From Cuspidothrix issatschenkoi CHARLIE-1 (lineage in GTDB: Bacteria > Cyanobacteriota > Cyanobacteriia > Cyanobacteriales > Nostocaceae): a stretch of DNA of 39,063 bases. A model generated the notes under the pieces. It was given only the letters and a program-made list of their open reading frames with translations, was not told where the DNA came from and ran no database searches. Location: positions 1 through 39,063 of the forward strand of contig NZ_PGEM01000102.1 in NCBI RefSeq assembly GCF_002934005.1, written 5' to 3'. Position numbers and translations under genes: made by a program. Shown here piece after piece: positions 32,701 through 39,063 of this stretch; positions within the stretch are counted from its first letter, which is position 1; each line of letters starts with the position of its first letter.

Positions 32701-32842
32701 TAACAGTGCTAAAGAGCCAGTTAAAATTAACCAAGATGGTTCTTTTAATATTTGGATGATGGTGTCTACACGTAGCGTTTGTGGTTTTAGTGGCAAATTA
32801 GAATTTCTAGGAGATGCAAAGAGCAAATTATTTAGTAACTAA
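29717..32842 (+). CDS. TPR-CHAT caspase-like protein with membrane segments
   Basis: 1041 residues from the ATG at 29717. A signal-like N-terminus (VITTTAFIVTTNYVALAQ) is followed by a helical TPR region over roughly 150-450 (YREQGKYNEAINFLQEQL, LGYALLRKGNFAEAEKELL, YIEQRKYPQALEFAERA). Two membrane segments lie at about 537-559 and 570-588. A C-terminal CHAT domain spans about 640-930 with HLATHG (His777) and LSACNTG (Cys826), and a ~110-residue tail follows. The dyad is intact, so this is probably an active caspase-like peptidase. The TPR part precedes the membrane hairpin and the protease follows it; if the leader is cleaved, both would lie outside the cytoplasm. It is followed 60 bp later by a Ser/Thr kinase and preceded by COP23, all behind site H. 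Confidence 0.85.
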   Translation: MFKLIQKTISVITTTAFIVTTNYVALAQQQNTDNTSSQTIPKQVISVDSPEYTNTINRIQKLLTYLPSTLNLIPTVGSHNYNSTVSIDTAKKNLLEGEKTLEMLTNLEVSQGESLVITEQSLDYSRDSNSKCIPASKNVENKAAISCKELVYATLCKLASDAGEQNKTISYCEQYFKKFDQNLSSYSKTQRNLGFAVSLRCSFVYDIKFIDKSGTLKYCSDSIKYSFTLKNDFDPPSMKFSYILANDYLIGASLVINSIYREQGKYNEAINFLQEQLQVIKIADSTKDEIDIEVVLLLRLALLELLGDTYMEMGLIDKAIEAYQKNKNEGLEQRDSVITGKYSIYDTEYTIGENSERFVRLLTRLGYALLRKGNFAEAEKELLAALEQLDSGAGLDIQGNDDEKLAVQDRNSSVYSTLQKLYIEQRKYPQALEFAERARSFVFTKQISRFERDKGFNAFNFAQIQAEAKAQNSTFVMYSKFEPPVAILNKSKQVREELFIWVVKPNGEIHFNNVDVASTSLHLTSQAFDNQPPNNQFWLGIITTIILSGLCFAIFKSQKQLKGKYITVSVVTVLLPLALVGCQQASLEAQKQNNSSSVLDLVRGTYTSLIKSDSPINNSSCTSQKACLEQLYQTLIQPIEQYLPDNPEAHVIFFPYRELYTIPFAALRAKDGKYLIEKNTIHIAPSIEALNLLKVRAEKNPFLPSENLVVGNPVMPKVTLSGLLSKSITPESLPATATEAQAIANFFNTSPLIGEQATESTVLKQLGNAKYIHLATHGYLDVIIKDSFNPTSVLTLTPAKDNDGLLTTEELYQVPLAGELAVLSACNTGAGEITSEGVLGLARPFLIAGIPSVVASLWSVPDAPTKDLMIQFYENLKTNPDKARALRQAMIATMKQHPDPVAWAGFSLIGLAQQPLSTLAPSQKTQIVGQVSCSGIIGDSLSSGRPMKKATLESTDQGFNLRIIELGAEHLLELDNNLVVQAASTDGGDWNLVAYNSAKEPVKINQDGSFNIWMMVSTRSVCGFSGKLEFLGDAKSKLFSN

Positions 32843-32908
32843 TGCAGTGCTGGATTTGCCTTGGAATAGTATGATTTTTATCGGCAATACCCAGAAGGAT
32901 GAGTGCTG

Positions 32909-34006
32909 ATGATTGGAACTATTCTCAAAGGCCGATACAGCATAATTAAGCAAATCGGTGGTGGTGGCTTCGGCGAAACCTACATTGCTGAGGATAATGA
33001 TATTCCCAGCACACCCAAACCTAAATGTGTCGTCAAACGTCTCAAACCCCAAGTTGTCAACTCAGAGGTTATCCGCCTGTTTGAACAAGAAGCTAAGGTC
33101 TTGTTGGATCTGGGGAATAATCACGATCGCATACCTAAACTTCACGCTTATTTCGAGTTAGGTAGTCAATTCTTTCTGGTGCAAGACTTGATTGAGGGTC
33201 AAGACCTCAGCCATGAACTACTGCCCGGTAAACCTTGGCAAGAAGCCGATGTAATCACACTTGTTATCGAAATTCTCAGCCTCATCTCTCACATCCATCA
33301 ACACCAACCCCCGACTATCCACCGTGACATCAAGCCTGAGAATATCATTCGTCGAGCTTCTGATGGCAAACTCGTTTTAATTGATTTTGGGGCTGTTAAA
33401 CAAATCACAACTTTACAAATTAACGCTCAGGGACAAACAATTTCTACCGTCTGTATTGGGACTCCTGGCTATATGCCGAACGAACAGGCTTCTGGTAGAC
33501 CCCGTCTGTCCAGCGATGTTTATGCGGTGGGTATGATTGCTCTTCAAGCACTGACTGGTATTTTTCCCCATCAATTCCCCGAAGACCCGGATACAGGAGA
33601 AGTTCTCTGGCAAGGCTTTGTTAATCTCAGTCCAGATTTTGCTGCTGTTTTGAATAAAATGGTGCGCTACCATGTCTCAGAACGCTATTCCTCTGCGGTT
33701 GAAGCACTGCAAGCACTTTCTTCTCTCAACCAGACAACTGTACACCTTTCACAACAGGTTACACCTATACAAAATACACAAGTAAATTTTTCACAACAGG
33801 TTATTATTGAGCAAAATAAAACTTTACATCTTTCACAACCAGTTGTTACTAAGCAAAAGACCTTTCCTTTAAGAATAATTACTGTTGTATTTGCTGTGAT
33901 CACTATGAGTGTTGTTGTCTGTGCTGGTCTATTTCTTCCAGGTTTTGTTTTCGATCACCCCAAAGGCGAAGAACACACACCCTCCAAACAAGAACCTGCA
34001 TATTAA
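32909..34006 (+). CDS. Membrane Ser/Thr protein kinase (Hanks type)
   Basis: 365 residues from the ATG at 32909 (GTG 32903 possible). Kinase motifs are complete: GGGGFGETY (glycine loop), CVVKRL with the ATP-binding Lys, HRDIKPENI with catalytic Asp140, LIDFGAVKQ with the metal Asp, and GTPGYMPNEQ replacing the usual APE region. After the kinase domain, residues ~277-318 hold three 14-residue repeats (HLSQQV-like units), then a membrane span (IITVVFAVITMSVVVCAG) and a short tail. The kinase is on the cytoplasmic side. It lies 60 bp downstream of the TPR-CHAT gene and is probably co-transcribed. Such kinase/CHAT pairs occur in cyanobacterial signalling loci; their link is inferred. Confidence 0.9.
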   Translation: MIGTILKGRYSIIKQIGGGGFGETYIAEDNDIPSTPKPKCVVKRLKPQVVNSEVIRLFEQEAKVLLDLGNNHDRIPKLHAYFELGSQFFLVQDLIEGQDLSHELLPGKPWQEADVITLVIEILSLISHIHQHQPPTIHRDIKPENIIRRASDGKLVLIDFGAVKQITTLQINAQGQTISTVCIGTPGYMPNEQASGRPRLSSDVYAVGMIALQALTGIFPHQFPEDPDTGEVLWQGFVNLSPDFAAVLNKMVRYHVSERYSSAVEALQALSSLNQTTVHLSQQVTPIQNTQVNFSQQVIIEQNKTLHLSQPVVTKQKTFPLRIITVVFAVITMSVVVCAGLFLPGFVFDHPKGEEHTPSKQEPAY

Positions 34007-34016
34007 ACATCTTAAG

Positions 34017-34228
34017 TAGGGTTTGCTGAAAAAGTCTTTTCGTGAGGGCTAGGAGTCACCGAGTCACCGAGTCACCGAGGAAGAATTAGGAGGAGATAAG
34101 AATAGTCTCGAATCTGAGAAAGTGATAGGTTTTTAATGGTTTCAATGCTTATTCCTTGCACCTAATTCACTTTTTTAAGCCTGAAACTCTTAATATATCT
34201 AGGTTTTTGGTTTATTCAGCAAACCCTA
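34017..34228. repeat. MITE-like element (TAGGGTTTGCTGAA ends)
   Basis: Inverted ends TAGGGTTTGCTGAA (34017-34030) and TTCAGCAAACCCTA (34215-34228) bound about 212 bp. Inside is a three-copy tandem of GAGTCACC near 34051-34077. No coding capacity. It follows the kinase gene by 10 bp. The ends look like those of an IS4/IS1634-type element, but no transposase is linked. Confidence 0.75.
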
Positions 34229-34287
34229 TACAAGTATTCAGATATAGCAATCGTTCATACCCAGATCCCCGACTTCTTTTATTGATT

Positions 34288-34323
34288 AAGCTGTTACGCA
34301 GCTAGATCCAATAATCCTAATAT
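34288..34323. repeat. 36-bp dispersed repeat, copy 2
   Basis: Second copy of the 20144-20179 repeat, with a half copy of the GATCCCCGACTTC element (34262-34277) just upstream and a REP-like hairpin (34335-34357) just downstream. The whole stretch is noncoding. Confidence 0.65.
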
Positions 34324-34377
34324 TGTTATTTCTTGTAGTGCGGGCATCTTGCCCGCAAGAATTATACAAATTAAATA

Positions 34378-35515
34378 GACATCTCCGAAAAAGAATAAAA
34401 TTATGGTATAACAGGATAAAATCGTGGATCTACCCTGAGATTATGAGCAACATAGTAGGGTATATTCATAACAATCCTGAAGAATCACAACGGTTATTAG
34501 GACTGCATTATGAACAGCTAAAGCAACTTATAGAGAAAGCAATAGAGCCACATAATAATAAAAAAGAATTGGCAGAATCTAAAAAAGTCAGACTCATTCT
34601 GGGAGGAGGTGGACGTAAGCAAAAATTAACCCCAGAGTTGCAAATAATTTTAACATTAACATATTTACGTCATTTGACAACATTTCAGTTACTGGGCATT
34701 CAATTTGGCGTAAGTGAGACAACGGCAAATGATACGTTTAACTATTGGTTTCCACTCCTGGGAGAATTATTACCACCAAGTTTAATATCACAGGTAAAAA
34801 AAACTCCAACGACCACGAAATTGTTAAAGAACTGTTAACGGAGTTTGAGTTAATCGTGGATAGCTATGAACAGCCTATAGAAAGACCTTCAGAGCATGAG
34901 ACACAAAAAAAGTATTACTCAGGTAAAAAGAAAACTCATACTAGAAAAAACCAGCTAATTGTCCTACCAAATGGTAAAGATATTGTAGATGTAAAGGCTG
35001 GTAAACCAGGTCCCAAAAGTGATATCAGCTTATTTCGTGAAACCTGCCAGGAATTTGAGACCAAACAAAGGTTTAATGGGGATAAAGCTTATGAACCAGA
35101 AGAGTCAATTAAAACCCCTCAGAAAAAACCGAAAAAACAAGAATTAACACCTGAACAAAAGTCCAGAAATAAAGAACTAGCATCCGAAAGGATTTTTGTT
35201 GAACATTTAATTCGTTTAGTCAAGATATTTAGAGTTGCCCAAGAAAGATTTAGATTAAATGCCCAGAAATATGAACAAATAATCATGACTATTTGTGGGC
35301 TTGTAAGATTACGTATTGGTACTTTTATTTTGTAGCTATAGAAAATTGCAAGTTTCCTGGATAAAATCTGCTCTCAGAGGTGTTATTTTTTGGCTAATTC
35401 TCAATAGCAGGCATTTTCAGCACTGATTCTAGCGTATAATCTGAGTATCTTTGCACTTAACCTTCATTTCCTCAAAAGCAGTCATGGTGAAGGTTAGATA
35501 GTTTTCGGAGATGTC
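34378..35515 (+). mobile_element. IS5-family insertion sequence (IS427-like)
   Basis: About 1.14 kb. The ends are inverted: GACATCTCCGAAAA at 34378-34391 and its complement at 35502-35515, each with TA outside, so a TA target duplication is likely. Inside is a transposase split into two frames that join through an A-run. The ends and TA duplication fit the IS427 group. Its left end lies just after the 36-bp repeat and a REP-like hairpin. Confidence 0.85.
34443..35335 (+). CDS. IS5-type DDE transposase, made by -1 frameshift
   Basis: Frame 1 (34443-34838) gives a helix-turn-helix part ending PPSLISQVKK. Frame 2 carries the DDE part, ending at 35335. The A8 run at about 34796-34803 has the slippery heptamer A AAA AAA in frame, so a -1 shift joins them as SQVKKNSNDHEIVKELLTEF. 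The fused protein of about 297 residues shows IVDSYEQPIERP (first Asp), VDVKAGKPGPKSDISLF and ERIFVEHLIRL (Glu). An upstream opening at 34323 lies outside the IS end and is not part of it. The active site is complete, so the element could still be mobile. Confidence 0.8.
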
Positions 35516-35517
35516 TA

Positions 35518-36091
35518 ATGTTTCAAAATGTTCGCCATATTTTGTTATTAATAAAAAGTTCAAACCTTTATCACATCTGGATGTTCAAAATTAGAAAATT
35601 ATTTTTGTGATTCCCAGTTTAATGGAAGAGGGTTATCGGATTTGATTTTGGCAATATACATAGGGTGCGTTACGCTTTCGCTAACACACCCTACAATACT
35701 ACAATCCTACTAAACTTCTGCGTAGGATGCAATACAATCGAGGTTAGGTAAAACCCCCCCTACAGCTTTTGCAATTTAATTGCTGCCTATCATTCAAGTG
35801 CATACCGTTATATAAAGATATTATAAAGACCATAGGCATTTATCAGTTATTTGTTAAGTTTTTCAAATTCAGTTGAATTAAGTAGCCATCAGTGCAATAA
35901 TGACACTGTTACTGAGAACACATAACTAGCCTCAAAAACTCATACACAATTAATTCTTTCTTAAAATTCATGAGCAAGAATTCATTTGTATGGAAATAAT
36001 TTTCTAGTGCCTATAGATAAATAGCAAATTGAGCATTTGCTGATTTCTCTATTACCCAATTGAATTCAATCTAAATTACCAGGATAGCATT
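35518..36091. other. Intergenic region with one palindromic repeat
   Basis: The 574 bp after the IS element carry a palindromic repeat at 35661-35693 (TAGGGTGCGTTACGC, CTAACACACCCTA), which recurs inverted at 38861-38890. The remainder is A/T-rich spacer and no gene was recognised. A TTTTGCAAT and CGTTATATAAAG pair near 35769-35815 has a 30-bp spacer and was not taken as a promoter of the series. Confidence 0.6.
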
Positions 36092-36865
36092 ATGCCCAGC
36101 AAACTAAATCTCGACGGTGAAACCCTCAAAAAAGATTCAAAAGGACCAAAAGTTAAACAACTACAAGAAATCCTAGAAGCACTAGGAATAGATGTAGGGA
36201 CACCAGATGGTATTTTTGGCGATGGTACTGCTAATGCCGTGAAAAAGTTTCAAAGTCAAAAGGGTTTGGGAGCAGATGGCGTAGTCGGACCAGGAACTCA
36301 GGCAGCTTTAAATAATGCTCTGGGACAAGCAACAAGCAGTGCACCATTATCTACAAGTTCCGGTGGTTCTGCAAAAGGTTTTGGTGGTGTAACCGGCAAA
36401 CTTCCACTTCCAGCAATTCCTCTCATCAAAGAATTTGAAGGTTGCTATTTAGACGCTTATCCAGATCCCCAAAGTGGTAATTTACCTATCACCATTGGTT
36501 TCGGTTGTACTAAAAAAAGAGATGGTAGCAACTGGAAACTAGGCGATAGAATCACCAAACAAGAAGCAGAAGATTTATTAATGACTCAGCTAGAGAATCA
36601 TTATCTGCCTCTCATGAGAAAAATTCCTTGTTGGGGCAGGTTAAACGCCAACCAACAAGGGGCTATATTAAGCTTTGCTTATAACTTAGGTCCCTATTTC
36701 TATGGTTCTTCTGGTTTTGAATCTATGACCAGAGTTTTAAAAGAGGAAAGTTGGGGTGAAATTGAAGCAACTTTCTTGAAATACAGAAGTCCTGGTACTA
36801 GCGTGGAAGCAGGATTAAAACGCAGAAGACAAGCAGAAGCTAAACTATTTTTAACTCCTGTTTAG
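36092..36865 (+). CDS. Peptidoglycan-binding GH24 lysozyme-like protein
   Basis: 257 residues. The first ~75 residues form a PG_binding_1 domain (VKQLQEILEALGIDVGTPDG, FGDGTANAVKKFQSQ). A Ser/Gly-rich linker follows. Residues ~105-255 are a GH24 (phage-type) lysozyme domain with the catalytic Glu116 in IKEFEG, ITIGFG, and a final GLKRRRQAEAKLF. No signal peptide is seen, so the protein needs a holin-type or nonclassical exit, or acts after lysis. No other phage genes surround it. It is flanked by long intergenic regions and stands alone. Confidence 0.88.
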   Translation: MPSKLNLDGETLKKDSKGPKVKQLQEILEALGIDVGTPDGIFGDGTANAVKKFQSQKGLGADGVVGPGTQAALNNALGQATSSAPLSTSSGGSAKGFGGVTGKLPLPAIPLIKEFEGCYLDAYPDPQSGNLPITIGFGCTKKRDGSNWKLGDRITKQEAEDLLMTQLENHYLPLMRKIPCWGRLNANQQGAILSFAYNLGPYFYGSSGFESMTRVLKEESWGEIEATFLKYRSPGTSVEAGLKRRRQAEAKLFLTPV

Positions 36866-36893
36866 TATAAAATTCAATTGCCTCAATTGCTGC

Positions 36894-36914
36894 AGAGACG
36901 TTCCGCCGGAACGT
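36894..36914. repeat. Palindrome AGACGTTCC...GGAACGTCT
   Basis: A near-perfect 21-bp palindrome, arms AGACGTTCCG and CGGAACGTCT, between the convergent lysozyme-like gene and rca. It may form a bidirectional terminator-like hairpin, though a clear U-run is absent. Confidence 0.6.
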
Positions 36915-36995
36915 CTTTACAAGGGTTTAGATATCATCAAAAATCATTTTCATACATCAAATCAGCAACACCAGCCGTTTAGAGTATAGATGCAA

Positions 36996-38219
36996 TTATT
37001 TACTATGAGGACGTTGAATAATTATTTCCACGACCCGTCTTTTTGCTTGGGGGTCAATTCCCACTAACCGCACATATTCACCATTGTATTCAGCTAAACA
37101 AGATTCTAAGGTAGAAATAGCATCGGATTCACTATTAATATTTAGATTACCACAACTTTGCCAAGAACCTGTACGGAAACGTCTTTCATCAACGTGTTCA
37201 ACCCCAATTTTACAACCTTGAGATAAAATTTGTCTCACTTGTGCTTGGGTTTCTAAACTTAACTCAGTAGGTTGATTAATTGTAGGTTGACTAACTGGAA
37301 CTTCCGCAACAGGTGAAGTTATTTGAGAACCTTTTCCACGATTTAAACGATTATATTCATCAACTAAATGAGAAGTTTCTACCCGTTTTTGTTCACCAAC
37401 CATAAATTTACCAGACTCAATTAAATGAGATAAAGTGAAATCTGGTTTGGTAAATACTGGGGGTCCTTCTAAACTATTAACAACTCGCAAAGAAACATTC
37501 TCAAAACCAATTTGATGGATAAAATTGCGGATTTGTTCATCATAAATGCGCGAACGTAAAGCACTAAAAAAGTCAATTGATTGCTGGGGAAAAGTATCAA
37601 CTAATTGTTCAATTTCCCGTTGTGAAATTCCATCTTCAGCAAAAATTCCCCCTACAATTCCTACCTTATCATCCCGGTTTGGTTCCCAGTAAAATTTCTC
37701 CATTCTCCCATCACGAATTAATGGTGCATAGAGAGTAGAAAAATCATTTCCGGTGACAATAATCGGGACACGACATAAAGGATTGGAATCATAACTTCCC
37801 GGTAACTGCACATCTGTGGGATTATCAGCAATATTCATCAATGTAGCATTTACCAACTGGGTATTTACTGTATATTGAGTTCCTTCGTCAAAACGTCCCG
37901 CACCTGCATCCAAATCATTAATCATCAGTACGCACATTTTCCCCCGCACTTTGATTAATTCTGCGGTTTCCCGATAACGCAGACGTATCAACCGCGCTGG
38001 ATCTCCCGCGTCTGGACTTTCTAATTCTCCTCCAGATATTAAAGTGACTTCAATACCCATTTTTTCAAAGACTAACTCGCATTGAAAGGATTTTCCCTCT
38101 CCTTTGCGGCCATGAATACCTAGAATTAGGGGAACGCGAATCCCAGGAATGTTTAAAAAGTTTTTGGTGATATGAACAGCAAGTTTATCAAGAAAGCTAG
38201 GAGCAATATAATAACTCAT
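36996..38219 (-). CDS. rca: Rubisco activase with C-terminal SSUL domain
   Basis: 407 residues. An AAA+ module fills the first ~290 residues: Walker A GRKGEGKS at 37-44, Walker B around MCVLMINDLDAG, then YTVNTQLVNATLMNI and the RLIRLRYRETAELI helix region that are typical of Rubisco activases. After a Pro/Thr linker, residues ~318-402 are a Rubisco small-subunit-like (SSUL) domain (SLETQAQVRQILSQG, FRTGSWQSC, LESCLAEY). SSUL lets the activase bind Rubisco and enter carboxysomes; its cysteines can be redox active (family knowledge). The start follows AGGGA. No rbcL, rbcX or rbcS is in the window, so the gene lies away from or beyond them. Its neighbours are unrelated. Confidence 0.95.
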   Translation of the reverse strand: MSYYIAPSFLDKLAVHITKNFLNIPGIRVPLILGIHGRKGEGKSFQCELVFEKMGIEVTLISGGELESPDAGDPARLIRLRYRETAELIKVRGKMCVLMINDLDAGAGRFDEGTQYTVNTQLVNATLMNIADNPTDVQLPGSYDSNPLCRVPIIVTGNDFSTLYAPLIRDGRMEKFYWEPNRDDKVGIVGGIFAEDGISQREIEQLVDTFPQQSIDFFSALRSRIYDEQIRNFIHQIGFENVSLRVVNSLEGPPVFTKPDFTLSHLIESGKFMVGEQKRVETSHLVDEYNRLNRGKGSQITSPVAEVPVSQPTINQPTELSLETQAQVRQILSQGCKIGVEHVDERRFRTGSWQSCGNLNINSESDAISTLESCLAEYNGEYVRLVGIDPQAKRRVVEIIIQRPHSK

Positions 38220-38324
38220 AGAATTATCCCTGGTGATGATTTATTAAAATTATCATAGATTTTTTTGGTAACAATAGTCAATTAAATGCTAAGTTATACT
38301 AGGAATATCCTTATAATTATTGCT

Positions 38325-38840
38325 ATGAAGGATTCATTAATTACCATTACCAAGTTACTAGATGCTGATTTAGAAGCATTGAGAAAAGTTAGTCGAGAAA
38401 TTTGGTTTACCCATTATCCGACAATTCTTAGCCATGAACAAATCGAATATATGCTAGATAAAATGTATGGAATAGGAGTAATTGAAAATGAAATTTATAA
38501 CCAAGGGATATTTTATGATCAAGTCTTATATAATTCTAAATTAGTTGGTTATGTATCCTATGGGTCAGAAATAATGGATAACATTAGTTATTTAAAATTA
38601 TATAAATGTTATTTATTGCCCTCATTACATGGTTTTGGATATGGTCAAAAGATGTTATTTCATATTTACCAAAAAGCGCAAGCAATGAAATTAGAAAAAA
38701 TAATTCTCAATGTCAATAAAAGAAATCAAAAAGGTATTAAAGCTTATTCTCGATTTGGTTTTGAGATTATTGATAGTCAGGTGAAAGATTTTGGCAATGG
38801 CTTTGTGCTGGATGATTATATCATGGGTTACGAGGTTTAA
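38325..38840 (+). CDS. GNAT family N-acetyltransferase
   Basis: 171 residues from the ATG at 38325; an upstream ATG at 38286 in the same frame would add 13 residues. The GNAT pattern is present: TKLLDADLEALRKVSREIW, KLVGYVSY, LYKCYLLPSLHGFGYGQKML (the acetyl-CoA binding loop GFGYG) and KAYSRFGFEI with a later YIMGYEV. The substrate is unknown. It is divergent from rca with about 105 bp between. A palindromic repeat begins 20 bp after its stop. Confidence 0.88.
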   Translation: MKDSLITITKLLDADLEALRKVSREIWFTHYPTILSHEQIEYMLDKMYGIGVIENEIYNQGIFYDQVLYNSKLVGYVSYGSEIMDNISYLKLYKCYLLPSLHGFGYGQKMLFHIYQKAQAMKLEKIILNVNKRNQKGIKAYSRFGFEIIDSQVKDFGNGFVLDDYIMGYEV

Positions 38841-38860
38841 TTATTGAGTAGTTTATTGAG

Positions 38861-38890
38861 TAGGGTGTGTTAGCGACAGCGTAACGCACC
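38861..38890. repeat. Palindromic repeat TAGGGTGTGTTAGC...GCGTAACGCACC
   Basis: An inverted copy of the 35661-35693 repeat, 20 bp after the GNAT stop. It could act as a terminator-like hairpin for that gene. Common in this kind of cyanobacterial genome. Confidence 0.6.
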
Positions 38891-38987
38891 AAAAGCTTTT
38901 GGAATAATTTGCAATTATGAAGATGCACATAATCAGACCTCCCTGTAGTCCCCCTTAGTAAGCTACGGTGTACAGTCTAATCAAGTT

Positions 38988-39063
38988 GCCATCTAGGGTT
39001 TTAATGCCCCCTAACCCCCAATTCTGGGGGAATAAGAATTTCAAAGTCCCCCAAACTTGGGGG
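38988..39063. repeat. CCCCCTAACCCCC / GGGGG repeat, cut by window end
   Basis: A G/C-run inverted repeat (TGCCCCCTAACCCCC, TCTGGGGGA, AAAGTCCCCC, TTGGGGG) running off the window edge. It resembles the inner repeat at 27300-27378. The family is common; its full extent cannot be seen. Confidence 0.6.

Noticed and set aside
25538-34006. A defence island (Uma2, toxin-antitoxin, CHAT proteins, membrane protein), including a CHAT-gasdermin pair.
   Set aside because: The 28105 membrane protein has no gasdermin features that I recognise, no Cas or other defence core is present, and the promoters tie the CHAT genes to exported proteins rather than to immunity.
34051-34080. GAGTCACC tandem as an operator.
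   Set aside because: Only three 8-bp units inside a MITE-like element; more likely a short sequence repeat.
34323-34442. An N-terminal extension of the transposase from 34323.
   Set aside because: It would start outside the left inverted end of the IS element and read through a REP-like hairpin; the ATG at 34443 fits the element.
35769-35815. TTTTGCAAT and CGTTATATAAAG as a sigma-like site for the lysozyme-like gene.
   Set aside because: The -35 word is changed and the spacer is about 30 bp; all accepted sites have exactly 17 bp.
36092-36865. The GH24 lysozyme as a sign of a prophage.
   Set aside because: No capsid, tail, integrase or holin genes surround it; such single lysozymes occur in cyanobacteria without prophages.

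Overview
The window looks like a filamentous, heterocyst-type cyanobacterium (Anabaena/Dolichospermum/Nostoc-like). The evidence is the scattered HIP1 octamers (GCGATCGC), the low GC, many small palindromic repeats and MITE-like elements, a Rubisco activase carrying the cyanobacterial SSUL domain, and families that are mostly cyanobacterial (COP23, DUF1822, CHAT, Uma2). No RNA genes or CRISPR arrays were seen.

Layout. Positions 1-476 hold a broken TnpB gene. Positions 459-3956, minus strand, read LuxR/NB-ARC STAND regulator -> TPR protein -> larE. From about 4.4 to 34 kb almost everything is on the plus strand and is mainly envelope, secreted and signalling genes: (a) 4542-10055, YIP1-like membrane protein, LemA, DUF3137-like protein, coiled-coil membrane protein, TM2-like protein and small exported proteins; (b) 10468-12304, two PsbP-like exported proteins and a membrane protein; (c) 12426-13025, a third PsbP-like protein; (d) 13197-19855, exported proteins, a Vps62-like protein and an M48 metalloprotease with PPC and TPR domains; (e) 20580-24435, a sigma-70-like factor, DUF1822 and a membrane CHAT (caspase-like) protein; (f) an interruption at 24436-27500 with a CPBP protease, a Uma2 nuclease, a UPF0175/DUF3368 toxin-antitoxin pair and many repeats; (g) 28105-34006, a membrane protein, a COP23 lipoprotein-like protein, a TPR-CHAT protease and a Ser/Thr kinase. 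An IS5-type element (34378-35515), a GH24 lysozyme-like protein, rca and a GNAT acetyltransferase finish the window.

Main discovery. Eight intergenic sites have the same bipartite promoter-like structure: an A/T tract, TTTGCAACA, exactly 17 bp between TGCAAC and the next element, then CGTATA (one copy degenerate). They stand at the head of each plus-strand gene group (a)-(e) and before two genes of (g). One lies directly upstream of the sigma-like gene. By reading I found no CGTATA at the right distance from any other TGCAAC. My proposal is that the sigma-like protein of the sigma-DUF1822-CHAT operon recognises this motif, regulates itself, and drives a local regulon of about 20 exported, membrane and protease/kinase genes: an envelope-stress-type circuit tied to caspase-like CHAT proteins. 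The promoter pattern is read from the sequence; the assignment to this sigma factor is inference.

A second theme is cassette duplication. The promoter, leader and signal-peptide region has been copied in front of different mature domains (12303-12510 versus 13060-13290, and the leaders of 28895 and 29717), and several exported families occur as paralogous pairs or trios.
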